Positions 10,673 to 23,671 of a DNA stretch of 64,000 nucleotides are shown here, piece after piece. Position numbers and translations under genes: made by a program. This DNA is from Theocolax elegans (taxonomy: Eukaryota > Arthropoda > Insecta > Hymenoptera > Cerocephalidae): positions 1 through 64,000 of the forward strand of contig JANSJX010000055.1 of NCBI GenBank assembly GCA_026168455.1, written 5' to 3'. Within the stretch, counting starts at the first letter, position 1; each line of letters starts with the position of its first letter. The notes under the pieces were generated by a model that did no database searches, was not told the origin of the DNA, and was given only the letters and a program-made list of their open reading frames with translations.

Positions 10673-11794
10673 GGAAACTTAAGCTCATTTTAGCTACCTT
10701 AAGCTGAAAGTTAGCTCCACTGCAATAAGAACAGTGTCTCCAAGCTATCTCCGGCTAGAAATGAGCTGAAACAAGGAAATGTAAGCTCATTTTAGCTACC
10801 TTAAGCTGAAAGTTAGCTCCACTGCAATATGAATAGTGTCTCCAAGCTGTCTGCGGCTTGAAATGTGCTGAAACAAGGAAACTTAAGCTCATTTTAGATA
10901 CCTTAAGCTGAAAGTTAGCTCCACTGCAATAAGAACAGTGTTTCCAAGCTATCTCCGGCTAGAAATGAGCTGAAACAAGGAAACTTAAGCACATTTTAGC
11001 TATCTTAAGCTGAAAGTTAGCTCCACTGCAATAAGAACAGTGTCTCCTAGCTGTCGGCGACTTGAAATGAGCTAATACATGGAAACTTAAGCTTATTTTA
11101 GCTACCTCAAGCTGAAAGTTAGCTCCACTGCAGTAAGAACAGTGTCTCCAAGCTAGCTCCAGCTAGAAATGAGCTGAATTAAGGAAACTTAAGCTCATTT
11201 TAGCTACCTCAAGCTGAAAGTTAGCTCCACTACAATAAGAACAGTGTCTCAAAGCTATCTCCGGCTAGAAATGAGCTGAAACAAGGAAACTTAAGCTCAT
11301 TTTAGCTACCTTAAGCTGAAAGTTAGCTCCACTGCAATATGAACAGTGTCTCCAAGCTGTCTGCGGCTTGAAATGAGCTGAAACAAGGAAACTTAAGCTC
11401 ATTTTAGCTACCTTAAGCTGAAAGTTAGCTCCACTGCAATAAGAACAGTGTTTCCAAGCTATCTCCGGCTAGAAATGAGCTGAAACAAGGAAACTTAAGC
11501 TCATTTTAGCTATCTTAAGCTGAAAGTTAGCTCCACTGCAATAAGAACAGTGTCTCCTAGCTGTCTGCGACTTGAAATGAGCTAATACATGGAAACTTAA
11601 GCTCATTTTAGCTACCTCAAGCTGAAAGTTAGCTCCACTGCAATAAGAACAGTGTCTCCAAGCTGACTGCGGCTTGAAATGAACTAAAACAAGGAAACTT
11701 AAGCTCATTTTAGCTACCTCAAGCTGAAAGTTAGCTCCACTGCAATAAGCGCAGTGTCTCCAAGCTGTCTGCGGCTTGAAATGAGCTGAAACAA

Positions 11795-12052
11795 GCTGAA
11801 ACAAGCTGAATAAGACTAAAATATTTTCCCATTTGTCTAGCAGTGGAAGCTAGGGTCCTAAGCACGTAAGATTTTTTTGACAGCAATCAGGTTATTAAAT
11901 ACCATAGATTAGAGACAATTATAAGATACCCGTCTATGTGTTGATATTTCTGATAACGGCAAGAAGCAAAAGTCTGGACTTTGACTGACTTCCTGTCATC
12001 GTTACAATTGCAACTGAAATTATTGATTATCGGAAACGTTACCACACTAGCA
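11795..12052. repeat. Spacer 11, class A long (258 bp)
   Basis: Class A with AACTGAAATT; one A is missing in GACTAAAATATT. Eleven monomers follow (12053-13174); the first three share private variants with the blocks after 8501 and 10672. Confidence 0.94.
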
Positions 12053-13174
12053 GGAAACTTAAGCTCATTTTAGCTACCTTAAGCTGAAAGTTAGCTCCAC
12101 TGCAATAAGAACAGTGTCTCCAAGCTATCTCCGGCTAGAAATGAGCTGAAACAAGGAAATGTAAGCTCATTTTAGCTACCTTAAGCTGAAAGTTAGCTCC
12201 ACTGCAATATGAATAGTGTCTCCAAGCTGTCTGCGGCTTGAAATGTGCTGAAACAAGGAAACTTAAGCTCATTTTAGATACCTTAAGCTGAAAGTTAGCT
12301 CCACTGCAATAAGAACAGTGTTTCCAAGCTATCTCCGGCTAGAAATGAGCTGAAACAAGGAAACTTAAGCTCATTTTAGCTACCTTAAGCTGAAAGTTAG
12401 CTCCACTGCAATAAGAACAGTGTCTTCTAGCTGTCTGCGACTTGAAATGAGCTAAAACATGGAAACTTAAGCTCATTTTAGCTACCTCAAGCTGAAAGTT
12501 AGCTCCACTACAATAAGAACAGTGTCTCCAAGCTATCTCCGGCTAGAAATGAGCTGAAACAAGGAAACTTAAGCTCATTTTAGCTACCTTAAGCTGAAAG
12601 TTAGCTCCACTGCAATAAGAACAGTGTCTCCAAGCTGACTGCGGCTAGAAATGAGCTGAAGCAAGGAAACTTAAGCTCATTTTAGCTACCTTAAGCTGAA
12701 AGTTAGCTCCACTGCAATAAGAACAGTGTTTCCAAGCTATCTCCGGCTAGAAATGAGCTGAAACAAGGAAACTTAAGCTCATTTTAGCTACCTTAAGCTG
12801 AAAGTTAGCTCCACTGCAATAAGAACAGTGTTTCCAAGCTATCTCCGGCTAGAAATGAGCTGAAACAAGGAAACTTAAGCTCATTTTAGCTATCTTAAGC
12901 TGAAAGTTAGCTCCACTGCAATAAGAACAGTGTCTTCTAGCTGTCTGCGACTTGAAATGAGCTAAAACATGGAAACTTAAGCTCATTTTAGCTACCTCAA
13001 GCTGAAAGTTAGCTCCACTGCAATAAGAACAGTGTCTCCAAGCTATCTCCGGCTAGAAATGAGCTGAATTAAGGAAACTTAAGCTCATTTTAGCTACCTT
13101 AAGCTGAAAGTTAGCTCCACTGCAATAAGAACAGTGTCTCCAAGCTGACTGCGGCTGGAAATGAGCTGAAACAA

Positions 13175-13398
13175 GCTGAAACAAGCTGAATAAAGCTAGG
13201 GTCCTAAGCACGTAAGATTTTTTTGACAGCAATCAGGTTATTAAATACCATAGATTAGAGACAATTATAAGATACCCGTCTATGTGTTGATATTTCTGAT
13301 AACGGCAAGAAGCAAAAGTCTGGACTTTGACTGACTTCCTGTCATCGTTACAATTGCAACTGACATTATTGATTATCGGAAACGTTACCACACTAGCA
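13175..13398. repeat. Spacer 12, class A short (224 bp)
   Basis: Class A, short, preceded by a GACTGCGGCTGG monomer. Nine monomers follow (13399-14316), starting with a CCTCAAG/GTTAACTCC monomer that differs from the usual first monomer. Confidence 0.94.
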
Positions 13399-14316
13399 GG
13401 AAACTTAAGCTCATTTTAGCTACCTCAAGCTGAAAGTTAACTCCACTGCAATAAGAGCAGTGTCTCCAAGCTGTCTGCGGCTTGAAATGAGCTGAAACAA
13501 GGAAATTTAAGCTCATTTTAGCTACCTTAAGCTGAAAGTTAGCTCCACTGCAATAAGCACAGTGTCTCCAAGCTGACTGCAGCTTGAAATGAGCTGAAAC
13601 ATGGAAACTTAAGCTCATTTTAGCTACCTCAAGCTGAAAGTTAGCTCCACTGCAATAAGAGCAGTGTCTCCAAGCTGTCTGCGGCTAGAAATGAGCTGAA
13701 TTAAGGAAACTTAAGCTCATTTTAGCTACCTTAAGCTGAAAGTTAGCTCCACTGCAATATGAACAGTGTCTCCAAGCTGTCTGCGGCTTGAAATGAGCTG
13801 AAACAAGGAAACTTAAGCTCATTTTAGCTACCTTAAGCTGAAAGTTAGCTCCACTGCAATAAGAACAGTGTCTCCTAGCTGTCTGCGACTTGAAATGAGC
13901 TAAAACATGGAAACTTAAGCTCATTTTAGCTACCTCAAGCTGAAAGTTAGCTCCACTGCAATAAGAACAGTGTCTCCAAGCTATCTCCGGCTAGAAATGA
14001 GCTGAAGCAAGGAAACTTAAGCTCATTTTAGCTACCTCAAGCTGAAAGCTAGCTCCACTGCAATAAGAGCAGTGTCTCCAAGCTGTCTGCGGCTTGAAAT
14101 GAGCTGAAACAAGGAAACTTAAGCTCATTTTAGCTACCTTAAGCTGAAAGTTAGCTCCACTGCAATAAGAACAGTGTCTCCAAGCTGACTGCGGCTAGAA
14201 ATGAGCTGAAACAATGAAACTTAAGCTCATTTTAGCTACCTCAAGCTGAAAATTAGCTCCACTGCAATAAGAACAGTGTCTCCAAGCGGACTGCGGCTGG
14301 AAATGAGCTGAAACAA

Positions 14317-14575
14317 GCTGAAACAAGCTGAATAAGACTAAAAATATTTTCCCATTTGTCTAGCAGTGGAAGCTAGGGTCCTAAGCACGTAAGATTTTTT
14401 TGACAGCAATCAGGTTATTAAATACCATAGATTAGAGACAACTATAAGATACCCGTCTATGTGTTGATATTTCGGATGCCGGCAAGAAGCAAAAGTCTGG
14501 ATTTTGACTGACTTGCTGTTTTCATATCAATTGCAAATGACATTATTGATTTTGGGAAACGTTACAACACTAGCA
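14317..14575. repeat. Spacer 13, class B long (259 bp)
   Basis: Class B with TCTGGATTTTGACTG in place of TCTGGACTTTGACTG. Five monomers follow (14576-15085). This is the last B-long copy until 54440. Confidence 0.94.
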
Positions 14576-15085
14576 GGAAACTTAAGCTCATTTTAGCTAC
14601 CTTAAGCTGAATGTTAGCTCGACTGCAATAAGAGCAGTGTCTCCAAGCTGTCTGCGGCTTGAAATGAGCTGAATTAAGGAAACTTAAGCTCATTTTAGCT
14701 ACCTCAAGCTGAAAGCTAGCTCCACTGCAATAAGAGCAGTGTCTCCAAGATGTCTGCGGCTTGAAATGAGCTGAAACAAGGAAACTTAAGCTCATTTTAA
14801 CTACCTTAAGCTGAAAGTTAGCTCCACTGCAATAAGAACAGTGTCTCCAAGCTGACTGCGGCTAGAAATGAGCTGAAGCAAGGAAACTTAAGCTCATTTT
14901 AGCTACCTCAAGCTGAAAGCTAGCTCCACTGCAATAAGCGCAGTGTCTCCAAGCTGTCTGCGGCTAGAAATGAGCTGAAACAATGAAACTTAAGCTCATT
15001 TTAGCTACCTCAAGCTGAAAATTAGCTCCACTGCAATAAGAACAGTGTCTCCAAGCGGACTGCGGCTGGAAATGAGCTGAAACAA

Positions 15086-15344
15086 GCTGAAACAAGCTGA
15101 ATAAGACTAAAAATATTTTCCCATTTGTCTAGCAGTGGAAGCTAGGGTCCTAAGCACGTAAGATTTTTTTGACAGCAATCAGGTTATTAAATACCATAGA
15201 TTAGAGACAATTATAAGATACCCGTCTATGTGTTGATATTTCTGATAACGGCAAGAAGCAAAAGTCTGGACTTTGACTGACTTCCTGTCATCGTTACAAT
15301 TGCAACTGACATTATTGATTATCGGAAACGTTACCACACTAGCA
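15086..15344. repeat. Spacer 14, class A long (259 bp)
   Basis: Class A, preceded by a GCGGACTGCGGCTGG monomer, the flank usually seen before class B. Eight monomers follow (15345-16160). Confidence 0.93.
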
Positions 15345-16160
15345 GGAAACTTAAGCTCATTTTAGCTACCTTAAGCTGAAAGTTAGCTCCACTACAATAA
15401 GAACAGTGTCTCCAAGCTATCTCCGGCTAGAAATGAGCTGAAACAAGGAAACTTAAGCTCATTTTAGCTACCCTAAGCTGAAAGTTAGCTCCACTGCAAT
15501 ATGAACAGTGTCTCCAAGCTGTCTGCGGCTTGAAATGAGCTGAAACAAGGAAACTTAAGCTCATTTTAGCTACCTTAAGCTGAAAGTTAGCTCCACTGCA
15601 ATAAGAACAGTGTTTCCAAGCTGACTGCGGCTAGAAATGAGCTGAAGCAAGGAAACTTAAGCTCATTTTAGCTACCTTAAGCTGAAAGTTAGCTCCACTG
15701 CAATAAGAACAGTGTTTCCAAGCTATCTCCGGCTAGAAATGAGCTGAAACAAGGAAACTTAAGCTCATTTTAGCTACCTTAAGCTGAAAGTTAGCTCCAC
15801 TGCAATAAGAACAGTGTTTCCAAGCTATCTCCGGCTAGAAATGAGCTGAAACAAGGAAACTTAAGCTCATTTTAGCTATCTTAAGCTGAAAGTTAGCTCC
15901 ACTGCAATAAGAACAGTGTCTTCTAGCTGTCTGCGACTTGAAATGAGCTAAAACATGGAAACTTAAGCTCATTTTAGCTACCTCAAGCTGAAAGTTAGCT
16001 CCACTGCAATAAGAACAGTGTCTCCAAGCTATCTCCGGCTAGAAATGAGCTGAATTAAGGAAACTTAAGCTCATTTTAGCTACCTCAAGCTGAAAGTTAG
16101 CTCCACTGCAATAAGAACAGTGTCTCCAAGCTGACTGCGGCTGGAAATGAGCTGAAACAA

Positions 16161-16384
16161 GCTGAAACAAGCTGAATAAAGCTAGGGTCCTAAGCACGTA
16201 AGATTTTTTTGACAGCAATCAGGTTATTAAATACCATAGATTAGAGACAATTATAAGATACCCGTCTATGTGTTGATATTTCTGATAACGGCAAGAAGCA
16301 AAAGTCTGGACTTTGACTGACTTCCTGTCATCGTTACAATTGCAACTGACATTATTGATTATCGGAAACGTTACCACACTAGCA
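16161..16384. repeat. Spacer 15, class A short (224 bp)
   Basis: Class A, short. Seven monomers follow (16385-17098); they match the preceding eight-monomer block except that one unit is lost near 16965, where TCTTCTAGCTG passes directly into TCTCCGGCTAG. Confidence 0.93.
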
Positions 16385-17098
16385 GGAAACTTAAGCTCAT
16401 TTTAGCTACCTTAAGCTGAAAGTTAGCTCCACTACAATAAGAACAGTGTCTCCAAGCTATCTCCGGCTAGAAATGAGCTGAAACAAGGAAACTTAAGCTC
16501 ATTTTAGCTACCTTAAGCTGAAAGTTAGCTCCACTGCAATATGAACAGTGTCTCCAAGCTGTCTGCGGCTTGAAATGAGCTGAAACAAGGAAACTTAAGC
16601 TCATTTTAGCTACCTTAAGCTGAAAGTTAGCTCCACTGCAATAAGAACAGTGTTTCCAAGCTGACTGCGGCTAGAAATGAGCTGAAGCAAGGAAACTTAA
16701 GCTCATTTTAGCTACCTTAAGCTGAAAGTTAGCTCCACTGCAATAAGAACAGTGTTTCCAAGCTATCTCCGGCTAGAAATGAGCTGAAACAAGGAAACTT
16801 AAGCTCATTTTAGCTACCTTAAGCTGAAAGTTAGCTCCACTGCAATAAGAACAGTGTTTCCAAGCTATCTCCGGCTAGAAATGAGCTGAAACAAGGATAC
16901 TTAAGCTCATTTTAGCTATCTTAAGCTGAAAGTTAGCTCCACTGCAATAAGAACAGTGTCTTCTAGCTGTCTCCGGCTAGAAATGAGCTGAATTAAGGAA
17001 ACTTAAGCTCATTTTAGCTACCTTAAGCTGAAAGTTAGCTCCACTGCAATAAGAACAGTGTCTCCAAGCTGACTGCGGCTGGAAATGAGCTGAAACAA

Positions 17099-17322
17099 GC
17101 TGAAACAAGCTGAATAAAGCTAGGGTCCTAAGCACGTAAGATTTTTTTGACAGCAATCAGGTTATTAAATACCATAGATTAGAGACAATTATAAGATACC
17201 CGTCTATGTGTTGATATTTCTGATAACGGCAAGAAGCAAAAGTCTGGACTTTGACTGACTTCCTGTCATCGTTACAATTGCAACTGACATTATTGATTAT
17301 CGGAAACGTTACCACACTAGCA
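17099..17322. repeat. Spacer 16, class A short (224 bp)
   Basis: Class A, short. Two monomers follow (17323-17526), the first with CCACTACAAT and CTCAAAGC. Confidence 0.94.
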
Positions 17323-17526
17323 GGAAACTTAAGCTCATTTTAGCTACCTTAAGCTGAAAGTTAGCTCCACTACAATAAGAACAGTGTCTCAAAGCTATCT
17401 CCGGCTAGAAATGAGCTGAAACAAGGAAACTTAAGCTCATTTTAGCTACCTTAAGCTGAAAGTTAGCTCCACTGCAATATGAACAGTGTCTCCAAGCTGT
17501 CTGCGGCTTGAAATGAGCTGAAACAA

Positions 17527-17785
17527 GCTGAAACAAGCTGAATAAGACTAAAAATATTTTCCCATTTGTCTAGCAGTGGAAGCTAGGGTCCTAAGCACGT
17601 AAGATTTTTTTGACAGCAATCAGGTTATTAAATACCATAGATTAGAGACAATTATAAGATACCCGTCTATGTGTTGATATTTCTGATAACGGCAAGAAGC
17701 AAAAGTCTGGACTTTGACTGACTTCCTGTCATCGTTACAATTGCAACTGACATTATTGATTATCGGAAACGTTACCACACTAGCA
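17527..17785. repeat. Spacer 17, class A long (259 bp)
   Basis: Class A. Two monomers follow (17786-17989). With the next spacer it forms a 463-bp tandem step (spacer plus two monomers). Confidence 0.94.
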
Positions 17786-17989
17786 GGAAACTTAAGCTCA
17801 TTTTAGCTACCTTAAGCTGAAAGTTAGCTCCACTACAATAAGAACAGTGTCTCAAAGCTATCTCCGGCTAGAAATGAGCTGAAACAAGGAAACTTAAGCT
17901 CATTTTAGCTACCTTAAGCTGAAAGTTAGCTCCACTGCAATATGAACAGTGTCTCCAAGCTGTCTGCGGCTTGAAATGAGCTGAAACAA

Positions 17990-18248
17990 GCTGAAACAAG
18001 CTGAATAAGACTAAAAATATTTTCCCATTTGTCTAGCAGTGGAAGCTAGGGTCCTAAGCACGTAAGATTTTTTTGACAGCAATCAGGTTATTAAATACCA
18101 TAGATTAGAGACAATTATAAGATACCCGTCTATGTGTTGATATTTCTGATAACGGCAAGAAGCAAAAGTCTGGACTTTGACTGACTTCCTGTCATCGTTA
18201 CAATTGCAACTGACATTATTGATTACCGGAAACGTTACCACACTAGCA
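17990..18248. repeat. Spacer 18, class A long (259 bp)
   Basis: Class A with GATTACCGG instead of GATTATCGG. Five monomers follow (18249-18758). Confidence 0.94.
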
Positions 18249-18758
18249 GGAAACTTAAGCTCATTTTAGCTACCTTAAGCTGAAAGTTAGCTCCACTACA
18301 ATAAGAACAGTGTCTCCAAGCTATCTCCGGCTAGAAATGAGCTGAAACAAGGAAACTTAAGCTCATTTTAGCTACCTTAAGCTGAAAGTTAGCTCCACTG
18401 CAATAAGAACAGTGTTTCCAAGCTATCTCCGGCTAGAAATGAGCTGAAACAAGGAAACTTAAGCTCATTTTAGCTATCTTAAGCTGAAAGTTAGCTCCAC
18501 TGCAATAAGAACAGTGTCTCCTAGCTGTCTGCGACTTGAAATGAGCTAAAACATGGAAACTTAAGCTCATTTTAGCTACCTCAAGCTGAAAGTTAGCTCC
18601 ACTGCAATAAGAACAGTGTCTCCAAGCTATCTCCGGCTAGAAATGAGCTGAATTAAGGAAACTTAAGCTCATTTTAGCTACCTTAAGCTGAAAGTTAGCT
18701 CCACTGCAATAAGAACAGTGTCTCCAAGCTGACTGCGGCTGGAAATGAGCTGAAACAA

Positions 18759-18982
18759 GCTGAAACAAGCTGAATAAAGCTAGGGTCCTAAGCACGTAAG
18801 ATTTTTTTGACAGCAATCAGGTTATTAAATACCATAGATTAGAGACAACTATAAGATACCCGTCTATGTGTTGATATTTCGGATGCCGGCAAGAAGCAAA
18901 AGTCTGGACTTTGACTGACTTCCTGTCATCGTTACAATTGCAACTGACATTATTGATTATCGGAAACGTTACCACACTAGCA
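18759..18982. repeat. Spacer 19, hybrid B-to-A, short (224 bp)
   Basis: The first two sites are class B (GACAACTAT, CGGATGCCGG) and the last three class A. The switch lies in the shared tract at about 18887-18921. Nine monomers follow (18983-19900). Confidence 0.92.
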
Positions 18983-19900
18983 GGAAACTTAAGCTCATTT
19001 TAGCTACCTTAAGCTGAAAGTTAGCTCCACTGCAATAAGAACAGTGTCTCCAAGCTATCTCCGGCTAGAAATGAGCTGAATTAAGGAAACTTAAGCTCAT
19101 TTTAGCTACCTCAAGCTGAAAGTTAGCTCCACTGTAATATGAATAGTGTCTCCAAGCTGTCTGCGGCTTGAAATGAGCTGAAACAAGGAAACTTAAGCTC
19201 ATTTTAGCTACCTTAAGCTGAAAGTTAGCTCCACTGCAATAAGAACAGTGTTTCCAAGCTATCTCCGGCTAGAAATGAGCTGAAACAAGGAAACTTAAGC
19301 TCATTTTAGCTATCTTAAGCTGAAAGTTAGCTCCACTGCAATAAGAACAGTGTCTCCTAGCTGTCTGCGACTTGAAATGAGCTAATACATGGAAACTTAA
19401 GCTCATTTTAGCTACCTCAAGCTGAAAGTTAGCTCCACTGCAGTAAGAACAGTGTCTCCAAGCTAGCTCCAGCTAGAAATGAGCTGATTTAAGGAAACTT
19501 AAGCTCATTTTAGCTACCTCAAGCTGAAAGTTAGCTCCACTGCAATAAGAGCAGTGTCTCCAAGCTGTCTGCGGCTTGAAATGAGCTGAAACAAGGAAAC
19601 TTAAGCTCATTTTAGCTACCTTAAGCTGAAAGTTAGCTCCACTGCAATAAGAACAGTGTTTCCAAGCTATCTGCGACTTGAAATGAGCTAAAACATGGAA
19701 ACTTAAGCTCATTTTAGCTACCTCAAGCTGAAAGTTAGCTCCACTGCAATAAGAACAGTGTCTCCAAGCTATCTCCGGCTAGAAATGAGCTGAATTAAGG
19801 AAACTTAAGCTCATTTTAGCTACCTTAAGCTGAAAGTTAGCTCCACTGCAATAAGAACAGTGTCTCCAAGCTGACTGCGGCTGGAAATGAGCTGAAACAA

Positions 19901-20124
19901 GCTGAAACAAGCTGAATAAAGCTAGGGTCCTAAGCACGTAAGATTTTTTTGACAGCAATCAGGTTATTAAATACCATAGATTAGAGACAACTATAAGATA
20001 CCCGTCTATGTGTTGATATTTCGGATGCCGGCAAGAAGCAAAAGTCTGGACTTTGACTGACTTGCTGTTTTCATATCAATTGCAAATGACATTATTGATT
20101 TTGGGAAACGTTACAACACTAGCA
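19901..20124. repeat. Spacer 20, class B short (224 bp)
   Basis: Class B at all five sites without the 35-bp segment. Four monomers follow (20125-20532): GAATGTT, AATTAA-ended, CAAGATGTCTGCGG and GCGCAG types, an order repeated after most B-short copies. Confidence 0.94.
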
Positions 20125-20532
20125 GGAAACTTAAGCTCATTTTAGCTACCTTAAGCTGAATGTTAGCTCCACTGCAATAAGAGCAGTGTCTCCAAGCTGT
20201 CTGCGGCTTGAAATGAGCTGAATTAAGGAAACTTAAGCTCATTTTAGCTACCTCAAGCTGAAAGCTAGCTCCACTGCAATAAGAGCAGTGTCTCCAAGAT
20301 GTCTGCGGCTTGAAATGAGCTGAAACAAGGAAACTTAAGCTCATTTTAGCTACCTTAAGCTGAAAGTTAGCTCCACTGCAATAAGAACAGTGTCTCCAAG
20401 CTGACTGCGGCTAGAAATGAGCTGAAGCAAGGAAACTTAAGCTCATTTTAGCTACCTCAAGCTGAAAGCTAGCTCCACTGCAATAAGCGCAGTGTCTCCA
20501 AGCTGTCTGCGGCTTGAAATGAGCTGAAACAA

Positions 20533-20756
20533 GCTGAAACAAGCTGAATAAAGCTAGGGTCCTAAGCACGTAAGATTTTTTTGACAGCAATCAGGTTATT
20601 AAACACCATAGATTAGAGACAACTATAAGATACCCGTCTATGTGTTGATATTTCGGATGCCGGCAAGAAGCAAAAGTCTGGACTTTGACTGACTTCCTGT
20701 CATCGTTACAATTGCAACTGACATTATTGATTATCGGAAACGTTACCACACTAGCA
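20533..20756. repeat. Spacer 21, hybrid B-to-A, short (224 bp)
   Basis: Same switch interval as the copy at 18759, with private TTAAACACC. It is preceded by a GCGCAG/GGCTTG monomer, unusual before a short spacer. Eight monomers follow (20757-21572). Confidence 0.92.
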
Positions 20757-21572
20757 GGAAACTTAAGCTCATTTTAGCTACCTTAAGCTGAAAGTTAGCT
20801 CCACTGCAATAAGAACAGTGTCTCCTAGCTATCTCCGGCTAGAAATGAGCTGAATTAAGGAAACTTAAGCTCATTTTAGCTACCTTAAGCTGAAAGTTAG
20901 CTCCACTGCAATAAGAACAGTGTCTCCAAGCTATCTCCGGCTAGAAATGAGCTGAATTAAGGAAACTTAAGCTCATTTTAGCTACCTCAAGCTGAAAGTT
21001 AGCTCCACTGCAATATGAATAGTGTCTCCAAGCTGTCTGCGGCTTGAAATGAGCTGAAACAAGGAAACTTAAGCTCATTTTAGCTACCTTAAGCTGAAAG
21101 TTAGCTCCACTGCAGTAAGAACAGTGTCTCCAAGCTAGCTCCAGCTAGAAATGAGCTGATTTAAGGAAACTTAAGCTCATTTTAGCTACCTCAAGCTGAA
21201 AGTTAGCTCCACTGCAATAAGAGCAGTGTCTCCAAGCTGTCTGCGGCTTGAAATGAGCTGAAACAAGGAAACTTAAGCTCATTTTAGCTACCTTAAGCTG
21301 AAAGTTAGCTCCACTGCAATAAGAACAGTGTTTCCAAGCTATCTGCGACTTGAAATGAGCTAAAACATGGAAACTTAAGCTCATTTTAGCTACCTCAAGC
21401 TGAAAGTTAGCTCCACTGCAATAAGAACAGTGTCTCCAAGCTATCTCCGGCTAGAAATGAGCTGAATTAAGGAAACTTAAGCTCATTTTAGCTACCTTAA
21501 GCTGAAAGTTAGCTCCACTGCAATAAGAACAGTGTCTCCAAGCTGACTGCGGCTGGAAATGAGCTGAAACAA

Positions 21573-21796
21573 GCTGAAACAAGCTGAATAAAGCTAGGGT
21601 CCTAAGCACGTAAGATTTTTTTGACAGCAATCAGGTTATTAAATACCATAGATTAGAGACAACTATAAGATACCCGTCTATGTGTTGATATTTCGGATGC
21701 CGGCAAGAAGCAAAAGTCTGGACTTTGACTGACTTGCTGTTTTCATATCAATTGCAAATGACATTATTGATTTTGGGAAACGTTACAACACTAGCA
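21573..21796. repeat. Spacer 22, class B short (224 bp)
   Basis: Class B, short. The following four-monomer block (21797-22203) has lost one base near 21900 (GGAACTTAAG), which shifts the minus-strand open frame. Confidence 0.94.
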
Positions 21797-22203
21797 GGAA
21801 ACTTAAGCTCATTTTAGCTACCTTAAGCTGAATGTTAGCTCCACTGCAATAAGAGCAGTGTCTCCAAGCTGTCTGCGGCTTGAAATGAGCTGAATTAAGG
21901 AACTTAAGCTCATTTTAGCTACCTCAAGCTGAAAGCTAGCTCCACTGCAATAAGAGCAGTGTCTCCAAGATGTCTGCGGCTTGAAATGAGCTGAAACAAG
22001 GAAACTTAAGCTCATTTTAGCTACCTTAAGCTGAAAGTTAGCTCCACTGCAATAAGAACAGTGTCTCCAAGCTGACTGCGGCTAGAAATGAGCTGAAGCA
22101 AGGAAACTTAAGCTCATTTTAGCTACCTCAAGCTGAAAGCTAGCTCCACTGCAATAAGCGCAGTGTCTCCAAGCTGTCTGCGGCTTGAAATGAGCTGAAA
22201 CAA

Positions 22204-22427
22204 GCTGAAACAAGCTGAATAAAGCTAGGGTCCTAAGCACGTAAGATTTTTTTGACAGCAATCAGGTTATTAAACACCATAGATTAGAGACAACTATAAG
22301 ATACCCGTCTATGTGTTGATATTTCGGATGCCGGCAAGAAGCAAAAGTCTGGACTTTGACTGACTTCCTGTCATCGTTACAATTGCAACTGACATTATTG
22401 ATTATCGGAAACGTTACCACACTAGCA
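22204..22427. repeat. Spacer 23, hybrid B-to-A, short (224 bp)
   Basis: Shares TTAAACACC with the hybrid at 20533, so the two are duplicates of one recombinant copy. Six monomers follow (22428-23039). Confidence 0.92.
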
Positions 22428-23039
22428 GGAAACTTAAGCTCATTTTAGCTACCTTAAGCTGAAAGTTAGCTCCACTGCAATAAGAACAGTGTCTCCAAGC
22501 TATCTCCGGCTAGAAATGAGCTGAATTAAGGAAACTTAAGCTCATTTTAGCTACCTCAAGCTGAAAGTTAGCTCCACTGCAATATGAATAGTGTCTCCAA
22601 GCTGTCTGCGGCTTGAAATGAGCTGAAACAAGGAAACTTAAGCTCATTTTAGCTACCTTAAGCTGAAAGTTAGCTCCACTGCAATAAGAACAGTGTTTCC
22701 AAGCTATCTCCGGCTAGAAATGAGCTAAAACAAGGAAACTTAAGCTCATTTTAGCTATCTTAAGCTGAAAGTTAGCTCCACTGCAATAAGAACAGTGTCT
22801 CCTAGCTGTCTGCGACTTGAAATGAGCTAATACATGGAAACTTAAGCTCATTTTAGCTACCTCAAGCTGAAAGTTAGCTCCACTGCAATAAGAACAGTGT
22901 CTCCAAGCTATCTCCGGCTAGAAATGAGCTGAATTAAGGAAACTTAAGCTCATTTTAGCTACCTTAAGCTGAAAGTTAGCTCCACTGCAATAAGAACAGT
23001 GTCTCCAAGCTGACTGCGGCTGGAAATGAGCTGAAACAA

Positions 23040-23263
23040 GCTGAAACAAGCTGAATAAAGCTAGGGTCCTAAGCACGTAAGATTTTTTCGACAGCAATCA
23101 GGTTATTAAATACCATAGATTAGAGACAACTATAAGATACCCGTCTATGTGTTGATATTTCGGATGCCGGCAAGAAGCAAAAGTCTGGACTTTGACTGAC
23201 TTGCTGTTTTCATATCAATTGCAAATGACATTATTGATTTTGGGAAACGTTACAACACTAGCA
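23040..23263. repeat. Spacer 24, class B short (224 bp)
   Basis: Class B, short, with GATTTTTTCGAC interrupting the T run. Four monomers follow (23264-23671). Confidence 0.94.
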
Positions 23264-23671
23264 GGAAACTTAAGCTCATTTTAGCTACCTTAAGCTGAAT
23301 GTTAGCTCCACTGCAATAAGAGCAGTGTCTCCAAGCTGTCTGCGGCTTGAAATGAGCTGAATTAAGGAAACTTAAGCTCATTTTAGCTACCTCAAGCTGA
23401 AAGCTAGCTCCACTGCAATAAGAGCAGTGTCTCCAAGATGTCTGCGGCTTGAAATGAGCTGAAACAAGGAAACTTAAGCTCATTTTAGCTACCTTAAGCT
23501 GAAAGTTAGCTCCACTGCAATAAGAACAGTGTCTCCAAGCTGACTGCGGCTAGAAATGAGCTGAAGCAAGGAAACTTAAGCTCATTTTAGCTACCTCAAG
23601 CTGAAAGCTAGCTCCACTGCAATAAGCGCAGTGTCTCCAAGCTGTCTGCGGCTTGAAATGAGCTGAAACAA

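Larger units (their letters stand above)
7353..11794. repeat. 2.2-kb higher-order unit, two tandem copies
   Basis: Copy 1 is 7353-9521 and copy 2 is 9522-11794. Each is A-short, 2 monomers, B-long, 2 monomers, A-long, then 10 (copy 1) or 11 (copy 2) monomers. The A-long spacer with its eleven monomers is then repeated in part at 11795-13174. Confidence 0.9.

Noticed and set aside
18880..18896. CENP-B box in class B spacers (TTTCGGATGCCGGCAAG)
   Set aside because: Only the TTCG core fits. The required A after the four variable bases and the CGGG block are not in place.
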